This document shows, piece after piece, positions 27,584 through 36,900 of a stretch of 64,000 nucleotides of DNA. This DNA is from Micromonospora sp. C95. GTDB taxonomy: Bacteria > Actinomycetota > Actinomycetes > Mycobacteriales > Micromonosporaceae. The stretch covers positions 1 to 64,000 of the forward strand of contig NZ_JAGPXT010000024.1 in assembly GCF_018070465.1 (NCBI RefSeq), in the 5' to 3' direction. Position 1 is the stretch's first letter; every line of letters starts with the position of its first letter. Made by a program: the position numbers and the translations under genes. Under the pieces are notes generated by a model, which was not told where the DNA came from, searched no databases, and saw only the letters and a program-made list of their open reading frames with translations.

Positions 27584-29272
27584 ATGAACGCCGACGACAT
27601 CGCAGCCGGGCGGGCCCGCTGGCAGGCCCGCTACGACTCCGCGCGCAAGCGGGACGCCGACTTCACCACGCTCTCCGGAATGCCTGTCGAGCCGGTCTAC
27701 GGCCCGCCCGAGGGCGCGGCGTATCCGGGCTTCGAGCGCATCGGCTGGCCCGGGGAGTTCCCCTACACCCGGGGCCTGCACCCGACCGGCTACCGGGGGC
27801 GGACCTGGACCATCCGCCAGTTCGCCGGGTTCGGCAACGCCCGGGAGACGAACGAACGCTACAAGATGATCCTGGGCGCCGGTGGGGGCGGGCTCTCGGT
27901 CGCCTTCGACATGCCCACCCTGATGGGCCGCGACTCCGACGACCCGCAGTCGCTCGGCGAGGTGGGCCACTGCGGGGTGGCGGTGGACAGCGCCGCCGAC
28001 ATGGAGGTGCTCTTCGACGGCATCGACCTGGCCGGGGTCACCACGAGCATGACCATCTCCGGCCCGGCGGTGCCGGTGTTCTGCATGTACCTGGTGGCCG
28101 CCGAGCGCCAGGGCGCCGACCTGTCGAGCCTCGACGGGACGTTGCAGACCGACATCTTCAAGGAGTACATCGCGCAGAAGGAGTGGCTGTTCGACCCGGA
28201 GCCGCACCTGCGGCTGATCGGCGACCTGATGGAGTACTGCGCCGCCGAGATCCCGCGTTACAAGCCGCTGTCGGTCTCCGGGTACCACATCCGGGAGGCC
28301 GGCTCGACGGCCGCGCAGGAACTGGCGTACACGTTGGCCGACGGCTTCGGCTACGTCGAACTGGGGCTGTCGCGCGGGCTCGACGTGAACGTCTTCGCTC
28401 CCGGTCTGAGCTTCTTCTTCGACTCGCACGTCGACTTCTTCGAGGAGATCGCCAAGTTCCGGGCCGCCCGCCGGATCTGGGCCCGCTGGCTGCGTGACGT
28501 CTACGGCGCCACCAGCGAGAAGGCGCTCTGGCTGCGCTTCCACACGCAGACCGCCGGTGTGTCGCTGACCGCGCAGCAGCCGGTCAACAACGTGGTACGC
28601 ACCGCCGTCGAGGCGCTCGCCGCGGTGCTCGGTGGCACCAACTCGCTGCACACCAACGCCCTCGACGAGACCCTCGCCCTGCCCACCGACTCCTCCGCCG
28701 AGATCGCCCTGCGTACCCAGCAGGTGCTGATGGAGGAGATCGGGGTGACGAACGTGGCAGACCCGCTGGGCGGCTCCTGGTACGTCGAGGCGCTCACCGA
28801 CCGGATCGAAGCCGAGGCGGAGGAGATCTTCGCCCGGATCCGCGCGCTCGGCGGCGACGGCCCGCACCAGATCGGGCCGATGACCTCCGGCATCCTGCGC
28901 GGCATCGAGGACGGCTGGTTCACCGGACAGATCGCCGAGGCCGCGTTCGCGTACCAGCAGGCGTTGGAGAAGGGCGACAAGAAGATCGTCGGCGTCAACT
29001 GCCACACCGGCACCGTCGCCAAGGAGTTGGAGATCCTGCGCATCTCGCACGAGGTGGAGGTGGAACAGCGCCGGATGCTCGCCGACCGCAAACGCGGCCG
29101 GGACGAGGCCCGGGTACGTGCCGCGGTCGAGGCGATGGTGGCGGTGAGCCGTACCGGGGAGAACATGATCCCGGCGATGCTCGACGCCGTCCGGGCGGAG
29201 GCGACGCTCGGCGAGATCTGCGACGCGCTGCGGGCCGAATGGGGCGTTTACCGCGAGCCTGCACGGTTCTGA
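27584..29272 (+). CDS. icmA: Isobutyryl-CoA mutase large subunit (IcmA type)
   Basis: 562 residues: the catalytic barrel of an acyl-CoA mutase without the C-terminal B12 domain, close to Streptomyces IcmA (566). Two substrate-recognition positions decide the call: WTIRQFAGFGNARETNERYK has Phe80 and KEYIAQKEWLF has Gln198. These are the residues of isobutyryl-CoA mutase; methylmalonyl-CoA mutase has Tyr89 and Arg207. YHIREAGS carries the catalytic His. IcmA needs the small B12-binding subunit IcmB, which is not encoded nearby. The reaction would be isobutyryl-CoA to n-butyryl-CoA, linking valine breakdown to butyryl/crotonyl-CoA. GGAGGAG lies 7 nt before the ATG. A methylmalonyl-type enzyme is less likely. 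Confidence 0.85.
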   Translation: MNADDIAAGRARWQARYDSARKRDADFTTLSGMPVEPVYGPPEGAAYPGFERIGWPGEFPYTRGLHPTGYRGRTWTIRQFAGFGNARETNERYKMILGAGGGGLSVAFDMPTLMGRDSDDPQSLGEVGHCGVAVDSAADMEVLFDGIDLAGVTTSMTISGPAVPVFCMYLVAAERQGADLSSLDGTLQTDIFKEYIAQKEWLFDPEPHLRLIGDLMEYCAAEIPRYKPLSVSGYHIREAGSTAAQELAYTLADGFGYVELGLSRGLDVNVFAPGLSFFFDSHVDFFEEIAKFRAARRIWARWLRDVYGATSEKALWLRFHTQTAGVSLTAQQPVNNVVRTAVEALAAVLGGTNSLHTNALDETLALPTDSSAEIALRTQQVLMEEIGVTNVADPLGGSWYVEALTDRIEAEAEEIFARIRALGGDGPHQIGPMTSGILRGIEDGWFTGQIAEAAFAYQQALEKGDKKIVGVNCHTGTVAKELEILRISHEVEVEQRRMLADRKRGRDEARVRAAVEAMVAVSRTGENMIPAMLDAVRAEATLGEICDALRAEWGVYREPARF

Positions 29273-29371
29273 CCTTCGGCCCACCAGGGCGGCTGGGCAG
29301 GGGTGACAGTGGCAACTGCGCGGGCCGAGGCTGATCCGAGTTCGGCGAACTGCGTGCGAGACTAGATAACC

Positions 29372-30283
29372 ATGAGCGACCCACGGATCACCTCGTCGAT
29401 CTTCACCCGCGGCGCGGTCGACCTCAGCGCGCTGCGCACCCCTGCCCCGAGTTCTACACCGGCTCCGGTCCAGGCCGGCCCGCCCGCCGGGGCGCCCGGC
29501 GGCGCCGTCGGTGGCGTCACCGTCATCGACGTGACCGAGGCGACCTTCCAGTCCGAGGTGCTGGAGCGCTCGCTGACCACACCCGTCGTGATCGACTTCT
29601 GGGCCGAGTGGTGTCAGCCCTGCAAGCAACTCTCCCCGGTGCTGGAACGGCTGGCGGTGGAGGGTGGCGGCGCCTGGGTGCTCGCCAAGGTCGACGTGGA
29701 CGCCAACCCGCGGCTCGCGCAGATGTTCCGGGTCCAGGGCATCCCGATGGTGTACGCGGTGGTCGGCGGGCAGCCCGTCGACGCCTTCTCCGGCGTGGTG
29801 CCCGAGGCGCAGCTGCGCCAGTGGCTTCAGGCCGTGCTCAAGGCCGGCGGGGTGAGCGTGGCCGAGCCGGAGGATCCACGACTCGACGAGGCGGACGACG
29901 CGCTGATGAGCGGCGACCTGGACGCCGCCGAGCAGGCGTACCGGAAGATCCTCGCCGAGACCCCGGCGGACGCCGCCGCCGAGGCCGGGCTGGCCCAGGT
30001 GGGGCTCGCCCGCCGGGTGGCCGGCGCCGATCCGCAGGCCGCGCTCACCGCCGCGGCGGCCAAGCCCGACGACGTCGACGCCCAACTGCTCGCCGCCGAC
30101 ATCGAGGTGCTCAGCGGTCTGGCCGATCAGGCGTACCAGCGCCTGGTGGGGCTGGTACGCCGCACCGGTGGCGACGACCGGGAGAAGGTCCGTCAGCACC
30201 TGGTCGGCCTGTTCGCCATCGCCGGGCCGGAGGATCCGGCCGTCGCCTCGGCCCGCCGGGCGCTGGCCAGCGCCCTGTTCTGA
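29372..30283 (+). CDS. Thioredoxin-TPR protein (YbbN/CnoX-like co-chaperonin family)
   Basis: 303 residues. After a Pro/Ala-rich 45-residue start comes a thioredoxin domain (residues ~50-160) with VIDFWAEWCQPCKQLSPVLE, so the redox-active CxxC is intact, and the cis-Pro in QGIPMVYAV. The C-terminal ~140 residues are helical TPR-like (DEADDALMSGDLDAAEQAYRKI, EAGLAQVGLARRV). E. coli CnoX has this architecture and hands clients to GroEL. Holdase plus oxidoreductase activity is inferred from the family. A hairpin follows the stop. Confidence 0.85.
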   Translation: MSDPRITSSIFTRGAVDLSALRTPAPSSTPAPVQAGPPAGAPGGAVGGVTVIDVTEATFQSEVLERSLTTPVVIDFWAEWCQPCKQLSPVLERLAVEGGGAWVLAKVDVDANPRLAQMFRVQGIPMVYAVVGGQPVDAFSGVVPEAQLRQWLQAVLKAGGVSVAEPEDPRLDEADDALMSGDLDAAEQAYRKILAETPADAAAEAGLAQVGLARRVAGADPQAALTAAAAKPDDVDAQLLAADIEVLSGLADQAYQRLVGLVRRTGGDDREKVRQHLVGLFAIAGPEDPAVASARRALASALF

Positions 30284-30300
30284 GTACCTGCCACGCCAGC

Positions 30301-30325
30301 GCGGGCCGGCGTGTCGCCGGCCCGC
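30301..30325 (+). terminator. 11-bp perfect hairpin after the thioredoxin gene
   Basis: GCGGGCCGGCG (30301-30311) and CGCCGGCCCGC (30315-30325) pair around tgt, 17 nt after the stop codon. Confidence 0.65.
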
Positions 30326-30353
30326 CTTCACACCGAGAGGACGGGAGCCCATA

Positions 30354-31610
30354 TTGCGCCGGATCGCCGTCCTCGACGCGCCGAGCAACCTCGGTCTGCG
30401 CCCGCCCACACCCACCTCCGTGCCGGGCTGCGGGAAGGCGCCCGGCGCGCTACGGGACCAGGGACTGCTGCCCCGGTTGCGCGCCCGCGACGCGGGCTGC
30501 CTGACCCCGCCCCGTTACGACGCCGGCGACTGGCGACCAGGCGACGGGGTCTGCCACGCGCGGGAGATCGCCGACTACTCGGCGGCACTTGCCGACCGGA
30601 TCGGCGCCATCATCGACCGGGGCGAGTTCCCGGTGGTCCTTGGCGGTGACTGCTCGATCCTGCTCGGCTCGGCGCTGGCCATGCACCGGCTGGGCGAGGC
30701 GGTAGGTGGCCGCATCGGGCTGGTCTTCGTCGACGGCCACTCCGACTTCCGGCACCCCGGCAACGCCTCGTACGTGGGCGCGGCGGCGGGTGAGGATCTC
30801 GCCCTGGTCACCGGTCGTGGCCAGGCCGACCTGGCGGGCATCGAGGGACGGCGACCCTACTTCCGCGACGTCGACGTGGTGGTGCTCGGCATCCGTGCCC
30901 AGGACGAGTACCGGCTCGACCTGCAGGCCGCCGGCATCGTCACCCGACCGGTGCCGGCGCTCCGCGCCGAGGGCGCGGCGCGTACCGCCCAGTGGGCGCA
31001 CGAGCAACTGGCCGACTGCGCCGGCTACTGGGTGCACGTCGACGTGGACGTGCTCGACCCCGCCGTGATGCCGGCGGTCGACGCGCCCGACCCGGGTGGC
31101 ATCGCCTTCGCCGAGCTGGAGATCCTGCTCGCCGGCCTGGTCGACACCCCGCACTGTCTCGGTGTCGAGCTGACCGTCTTCGATCCCGATTACGACCCGG
31201 ACGGCGCGTACGCCGCGGAGATCGTCAACACCGTGGTGTCCGGCCTGCGCCCGGTGACCGCTCCCGGTTCGGCGCCACCTCGGTTGCGTCCCGAGGAGAG
31301 TCGCCGTCCCACCCCCGGCCCGCGCCGGAGCATCGATCAACCCGGCCCACCGGACGCACCGGCACCTGTCGACCGCGGTCAGTCCGACGACCATCGCCAC
31401 AGCGACGGCCGCCCGAGTGGCGGTGGCGGCACGGACGGCGGTGGCGCGGGCGACGGCAGTGGCGGTGTGGGTGGCGGTGACCCGGTCGATGGTGGCCTGG
31501 CTGATCATGACCTGGCCGATGGTGGTGTAGCCGATGGTGACCTGGGCGGCACTGCTTTCTCGACGGGGGCCACTCGTCCGGCGACCGCCACCGGCGGGCC
31601 GGCCGCCTGA
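30354..31610 (+). CDS. Arginase/agmatinase superfamily protein with Gly/Asp-rich tail
   Basis: 418 residues from TTG 30354, which has GGGAG 6-7 nt upstream; no ATG or GTG fits better. Residues 1-310 are an ureohydrolase fold: VVLGGDCSILLGS, LVFVDGHSDFR, HVDVDVLDPAVMP and GVELTVFDPDYD. Known arginases have GGDHS; here the metal-binding His is Cys100, while DxDxxDP is intact. So it may use a changed metal site or act on another guanidino or formimino substrate. The last ~100 residues are an unusual low-complexity tail (GGGGTDGGGAGDGSGGVGGG, then repeated DGG/ADGD units), probably disordered. Agmatinase, arginase or formimidoylglutamase cannot be told apart here. Confidence 0.75.
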   Translation: MRRIAVLDAPSNLGLRPPTPTSVPGCGKAPGALRDQGLLPRLRARDAGCLTPPRYDAGDWRPGDGVCHAREIADYSAALADRIGAIIDRGEFPVVLGGDCSILLGSALAMHRLGEAVGGRIGLVFVDGHSDFRHPGNASYVGAAAGEDLALVTGRGQADLAGIEGRRPYFRDVDVVVLGIRAQDEYRLDLQAAGIVTRPVPALRAEGAARTAQWAHEQLADCAGYWVHVDVDVLDPAVMPAVDAPDPGGIAFAELEILLAGLVDTPHCLGVELTVFDPDYDPDGAYAAEIVNTVVSGLRPVTAPGSAPPRLRPEESRRPTPGPRRSIDQPGPPDAPAPVDRGQSDDHRHSDGRPSGGGGTDGGGAGDGSGGVGGGDPVDGGLADHDLADGGVADGDLGGTAFSTGATRPATATGGPAA

Positions 31611-31646
31611 CAGAGCGCCGCCGTCTCATCCCGCCGCCGTTTCGGA

Positions 31647-31705
31647 CAACTTCAGGGTTGTTGCTGCCTGGAGGCCCCGCTGACCCAGCAACAACCCCGA
31701 AGTTG
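31647..31705. terminator. 20-bp inverted repeat between convergent genes
   Basis: Arms 31647-31666 (starts CAACTTCAGGG) and 31686-31705 pair at 19 of 20 positions, loop 19 nt. It lies between the stops of the arginase-like gene (31610) and the penicillin-binding protein gene (31759). Confidence 0.7.
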
Positions 31706-31758
31706 CTTACCGGGGAGCGTTTGCGGGGGGTCAGCGGCGGTTGGGAGGGCTGAGGCGC

Positions 31759-33714
31759 TCAGTCGGCCAGGGCGCGCAGGAAGCGCTCGGCGATCGGTAC
31801 CGCCGTGCCGCTGCCCGAGCCGCCCTTCTCGACGAAAACGGCGAACGCCACGTCGCCCTGCCAGCCGACGAACCAGGCGTGGGTGTTCTCCGGGTTGTCG
31901 TCGTACTCGGCGGTGCCGGTCTTGCCGTGCACCGGCTCGCCCGGTACGTCGCGCAGGGCCGTGCCGGAACCGCTGGTGATCACCTCGCGCATCATGTCCT
32001 GGACGGCCTTGACCGCCTCGGGCTTCAACTGTGGCCCCGGCTCGGCGGCCCCTTCCGGCGCGGGATCCACGAGCAACTGCGGTGGCAGGAACTTGCCCCG
32101 GGCCACCGCCGCGGTCGCCGCCGTCATGGCCAGCGGGCTGACCACTGTCGTGCCCTGGCCGATCGCCGCGGCGGCCTGCTCGGTGGCGCCGCCGTTCGCC
32201 GAGACCTTGCCGGTGAACGCATCGAGACCCAGGTCTGCCCACTCGCCTTCCAGACCCAGGGTGCGTCCGGCGGCGGCCAGACCGTCCGCGCCCAGCTGGG
32301 GGGCGAGCGCGGCGAAGGCGGTGTTGCACGACTTGGCGAAGTCGGTGCGGAACGGCACCTCGCCGAGGGCGAAGTCATTGGAGTTCTTGAACAAACGTCC
32401 TTCCACGTCGAACCTCTTCGGGCAGTCGACAGTGGTGTCGGGAGTGACCGCGCCGCGCTCGATCAGCCCGAACGCGCTGACCATCTTGAAGGTCGAGCCG
32501 GGTGGCACCTGCGCGGTGAAGGCCAGGTTCTCGCCGGCGGCACCGGGACCGTTGGCGGCGGCGAGCACGGCACCGTCGCTGATCCGTACGGCCACCAGGG
32601 CGGCCCGCCGGCGCTCGGCGCGCAGCGCCCGGTCCGCGGCGTTCTGGGTGGTCACGTCGAGGGTGGTACGAACCGGCTGGCCGGGCTGGGGCTCGCGGCG
32701 GAAGACCTCGGTGCCGGTCGACTCGACGGTGCCGTTCGGCCCGGCCCGGTTGATGACGACGGCCAGGCCCGGTACGCCACGCAACCGTTCGTCCCAGCGG
32801 CCCTGCAACCCACCGTGACCGACGAGGTCGCCGGGGGAGTAGCGGTCGGGATGGTCGGCGAGGTCCTCGGCGTAAGCGGGGTCGACGCTGCCGAGCACCG
32901 CCCGGGCGAACTCGCGGGTGGGTGCGAGGTCCAGCTTGTCGGTCGGGAACTTCGTCCCGGGCAGGGGGTGGATGCGCGACTTGATCTGCCGGTACGCCTC
33001 GTCGCGCAGGGTGACCACCTCGACGAATGCGTCCGGTTTCGCCTCCTTGAGCCGCTTCGGCAGGTCAGACAGGTCGACCGGCGGGGTGATCGCCGGCCGG
33101 ATGGCGCGGAACGCGGCGTCCAGCTCGCGGACCATGGCCTTGACGTCGGTCACCTCGTTGGGCTGCAACCCCACCCGGACCACGTCGCGCGGCGCCACGA
33201 TCGGCTCACCGGCACCGTCGAGCACGGTGGCCCGGGGTGCCCGGTCCCGCCGCAGTCCCAGCCGATCGCCGCGGGTGAGCTGTTCCTGGACGATCTGCGG
33301 CTCCCAGATCACCTGCCACTGGTCGTCGCGGCCCTGGGTGAGTCGCACCGGCCGGTCGTACGCCCAACTCGTCCCGCCCGGCAGCGTCCACTCCGCGCGG
33401 ATGCTTGCGGTGGCGGTGTCCCGGACCACCTCGGGATCGCCCTGACGGGTCAGCGTGAGCGGAGCGTCGACGAGTTCGCCGGAGAGCTCCCGGATCTCCT
33501 GGACGACGGTGCCGGCGGCAATCTTCGCACCGGTGGGGTCGACGAAACCGACGGCGTTCAGGTCGCCCTTGCGCCAGCCGTCCAGGAAGGCGTCGACGGT
33601 GCGCTGTGGGCCGTCCTCGCCGGAGCAGGCGACCAGGCTGGCCGCGACGACCAGGCAGGTGGCGGCGACCGCCAGTGGCGACCGGCTGCGGCGGTGTCGG
33701 CGCGGAACGTGCAT
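31759..33714 (-). CDS. Penicillin-binding lipoprotein (class B PBP, transpeptidase)
   Basis: 651 residues. A lipoprotein signal ends at the lipobox LVAC (residues ~27-30). Residues 35-140 resemble the NTF2-like MecA_N domain (TVDAFLDGWRKGDLNAVGF), then a dimerisation domain, then the transpeptidase domain with SxxK as STFK in QVPPGSTFKMVSA, SxN as SCN in FAKSCNTAF and KTG as HGKTGTAEY. All three catalytic motifs are intact, so it should crosslink peptidoglycan outside the membrane. The NTF2 + PBP2 layout resembles M. tuberculosis PbpA-like/Rv2864c proteins. AGGAGG precedes the ATG; TAGCGT (33750-33745) is a likely -10. Confidence 0.9.
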   Translation of the reverse strand: MHVPRRHRRSRSPLAVAATCLVVAASLVACSGEDGPQRTVDAFLDGWRKGDLNAVGFVDPTGAKIAAGTVVQEIRELSGELVDAPLTLTRQGDPEVVRDTATASIRAEWTLPGGTSWAYDRPVRLTQGRDDQWQVIWEPQIVQEQLTRGDRLGLRRDRAPRATVLDGAGEPIVAPRDVVRVGLQPNEVTDVKAMVRELDAAFRAIRPAITPPVDLSDLPKRLKEAKPDAFVEVVTLRDEAYRQIKSRIHPLPGTKFPTDKLDLAPTREFARAVLGSVDPAYAEDLADHPDRYSPGDLVGHGGLQGRWDERLRGVPGLAVVINRAGPNGTVESTGTEVFRREPQPGQPVRTTLDVTTQNAADRALRAERRRAALVAVRISDGAVLAAANGPGAAGENLAFTAQVPPGSTFKMVSAFGLIERGAVTPDTTVDCPKRFDVEGRLFKNSNDFALGEVPFRTDFAKSCNTAFAALAPQLGADGLAAAGRTLGLEGEWADLGLDAFTGKVSANGGATEQAAAAIGQGTTVVSPLAMTAATAAVARGKFLPPQLLVDPAPEGAAEPGPQLKPEAVKAVQDMMREVITSGSGTALRDVPGEPVHGKTGTAEYDDNPENTHAWFVGWQGDVAFAVFVEKGGSGSGTAVPIAERFLRALAD

Positions 33715-33744
33715 CTGGTGCTTCCTCCTGGTCGGCTGCTCCGC

Positions 33745-33750
33745 ACGCTA
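33745..33750 (-). promoter_or_regulatory. -10 hexamer TAGCGT upstream of the penicillin-binding protein gene
   Basis: Minus-strand TAGCGT about 31 nt before the ATG at 33714, leaving room for a short leader with AGGAGG. The divergent region 33715-33999 holds this box and the one at 33946. Confidence 0.35.
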
Positions 33751-33945
33751 GTACGCCGACGCGCCGGCCACTGCCCCGGTCGGCCTGGCCAGGCGAAAAG
33801 ACGGTCTCGTGACGGTGTGATGAACAACATCAGGTGGGGTACTCCGAACCCGGTCGAACCTCGTACCGCAACGGGTGAAAGGACGGCGTCGGAGATCCGG
33901 ACGTCCGGCCGGTGGTCCGCCGACGGAGGAAGCGATCGGTCGGCC

Positions 33946-33951
33946 TAGGCT
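33946..33951 (+). promoter_or_regulatory. -10 hexamer TAGGCT upstream of the NAD-glutamate dehydrogenase gene
   Basis: TAGGCT, the hexamer also seen before pduO and the Asp23 gene. Transcription would start near 33958, about 42 nt before the ATG at 34000. Confidence 0.35.
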
Positions 33952-33999
33952 TGGCGGCAGAGTGACCCACAGCGTTGTGGGTCGAGGGGAGTGGCACCG

Positions 34000-36900
34000 A
34001 TGGACCGGCGTCCGGCGATCAAACCGGAACCCGACCTCCGGCAGGTTGACACCGGCCGGGACGACAGTTTCGACACGGCGACCGACGGGGACGGTTTCGG
34101 TCGGCTAGACACAGGTGCGACCGGGATGACCGGTTCGAGCATCGACACCCTCTACGACCTGGGACTACCGCCGGAGGCGCTGACCGACGACGCGGAGGAC
34201 GCCGAGTTCGACGAGCCGGTGCCCAACGCCGAGCGACTGGTGGCCCAGGCGGTGTCGCTGGCCGGCGACGACCACGACGCGGCGACCCTGGTGGGCAGGT
34301 TCTGGCGGTTCGCGCCGGACGAGGAACTGATCGGGTTCACCGCCGAGGAGATGCTCGACGCCGCCCGCGCGCACCGGGAACTGGCCCGGCAGCGGGTGCC
34401 GGGTGAGTTGAAGCTGCGGATCCACTCGCCCGACGCGGAGCAGCACCACAGCGTCATCGAGATCGTCACCGACGACATGCCGTTCCTGGTCGACTCGGTG
34501 ACCGCCCTGCTCAACACCCACCACCTGGACGTCCACCTGCTGGTGCACCCACTGGTCGTGGTCCGCCGGGAGCCGTTGGGGCGGCTGGTCGAGGTCGCCG
34601 CCGACGTGGAGCCGGACGACGCGATCTCCGGCGACCTGGTGGAGAGCTGGATGCGGATCGAGATCGACCCGGTCCGCGACCCGGAGGAGCGGGACAAGCT
34701 GCGCCGGGAACTCCAACGGGTGCTGACCGACGTGCGGGAGGCCGTCGAGGACTGGCCGAAGATGCGCCAGCGGGCCCTCGCCCTCGCCGACGAGCTGGCC
34801 GCCGCGCGGACCAGTGACAACCGGCCGCCGGTGCCGGAGAAGGACATTACCGACTCGGTGGAGCTGCTGCGCTGGCTCGCGCACGACCACTTCACCTTCC
34901 TCGGCTACCGCGAGTACCGGCTGGTGCCGAACTCGGCCGAGGAGGGGCCGGCGTTGGAAGCGGTGCTCGGCACCGGACTTGGCATCCTGCGTCAGGACTC
35001 GCCGGAGGCGCGGGCGCTGTCCTCGATGACGCCCGAGGCGCACGAGAAGGTCACCGAGAAGCGTCTGCTGATCATCACCAAGGCGAACTCGCGGGCCACC
35101 GTGCACCGCTCGGCGTACCTCGACTACATCGGCTTCAAGATTTTCGACGAGAACGGCGAGGTGGTGGGCGAGCGCCGCTTCCTGGGCCTGTTCTCCACCG
35201 CCGCGTACCGGACCAGTGTCCAGGAGCTGCCGGTGGTCCGGCGCAAGGTCGCCGAGGTGCTGGACCGGTCGGGCCTGAGCCTGCGCAGCCACTCCGGCAA
35301 GGATCTGATGCAGATCCTGGAGACGTACCCGCGCGACGAGCTGTTCCAGATCAAGACCGACGACCTGTACCACGCGGTCGTCGGGGTGCTGCGGATGGCC
35401 GGTCGCCGGCAGTTGCGGGTGTTCCTGCGCCGGGACGCGTACGGGCGGTTCATCTCCTGTCTGATCTACCTGCCCCGGGACCGGTTCACCACCCAGAACC
35501 GGCTGCGCATGCAGGACATCCTGCTGCGTGAGCTGAACGGTGTCGGGGTGGACTACACCACCCGGGTGACCGAGTCGATGCTGGCCCGGGTGCACTTCAT
35601 CGTGCGTACCGACCCGACGAGCCCGCCCGGCGACATCGACGCCGACCTGCTTGCCGAGGAGTTGGCCGACGCCACCCGGTTGTGGGACGACGACTACCGG
35701 CTGGTGCTGGAGCGCAAGCTCGGTGACGAGCAGGCCAAGCACCTGTTCGGCCGGTACGCCGACGCGTTCCCGGAGGGCTACAAGGACGGGCACACGCCGT
35801 ACGAGGCGATGAAGGACCTGGCCAAGCTGGAGTTGCTGGAGGAGCCCGGCCAGCTGGAGATGCACCTGTTCCGCAAGCAGTTGGCGCCGCGTGCCGTGGG
35901 TCGGGGTCCGGACGCCGACGAGTCGATGGACGTGCGGTTCAAGGTGTACCGCTACGGCGAGCCGATGATGCTCTCGGCGGTGCTGCCGGTGCTGCACTCG
36001 CTCGGGGTGAAGGTCGTCGACGAGCACCCGTACGAGGTGGAACGGGTCGACGGCCGGATCTGGCTGTACGACTTCGGGCTGCGACTGCCGGAGGGGCACC
36101 AGGAACTGGCCGAGGTGCGCCCGCACGTGGAGAACGCCTTCGCGGCGGCGTGGCGGGGCGAGGCCGAGGTGGACCGCTTCAACGAGCTGGTCCTGCTCGC
36201 CGGCCTCACCTGGCGCCAGGTGGTGGTGCTGCGGGCGTACGCGAAGTATCTGCGGCAGACCGGCACGGTGTTCTCGCAGGACTACATGGAGTCCACCTTC
36301 ATCGCGTACCCGCACCTGGCCACGCTGCTGGTGCAGCTGTTCGAGGCGCGGTTCGAGCCGGGCCCGGTCGGTGCCGAACAGCGCCAGCGGCGCGGTGCCG
36401 AACTGGCGGCCGAGATCCGTACCGCGCTCGACGACGTGGCCAGCCTCGACCAGGACCGGATCCTGCGGTCCTACCTGAACCTGATCCAGGCCACCCTGCG
36501 GACCAGCTTCTACCAGCGGCCGGTGGGTGGGCGGCCCAAGCCGTACGTGGCGTTCAAGCTCGACCCGCAGGCGATACCCGAGCTGCCCGCGCCGCGACCG
36601 AAGTTCGAGATCTTCGTGTACTCGCCCCGGTTCGAGGGTGTGCACCTGCGGTTCGGGCCGGTGGCCCGGGGCGGCCTGCGCTGGTCCGACCGGCGGGAGG
36701 ACTTCCGTACCGAGGTGCTCGGCCTGGTCAAGGCGCAGATGGTGAAGAACGCCGTGATCGTGCCGGTGGGAGCCAAGGGCGGCTTCGTGCTCAAGCAGAA
36801 GCCGGGCGACCGGGACGAGGCGGTGACCTGCTACAAGGAGTTCGTCTCGGCGTTGCTGGACGTCACCGACAACATCGTGGCCGGTGAGATCGTGCCGCCC

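Noticed and set aside
25177..30415. Long leftward reading frames (632 and 967 residues) opposite thiolase, meaB and icmA
   Set aside because: No domain or start signal; composition is typical of antisense frames. The forward frames code for well-known enzymes.
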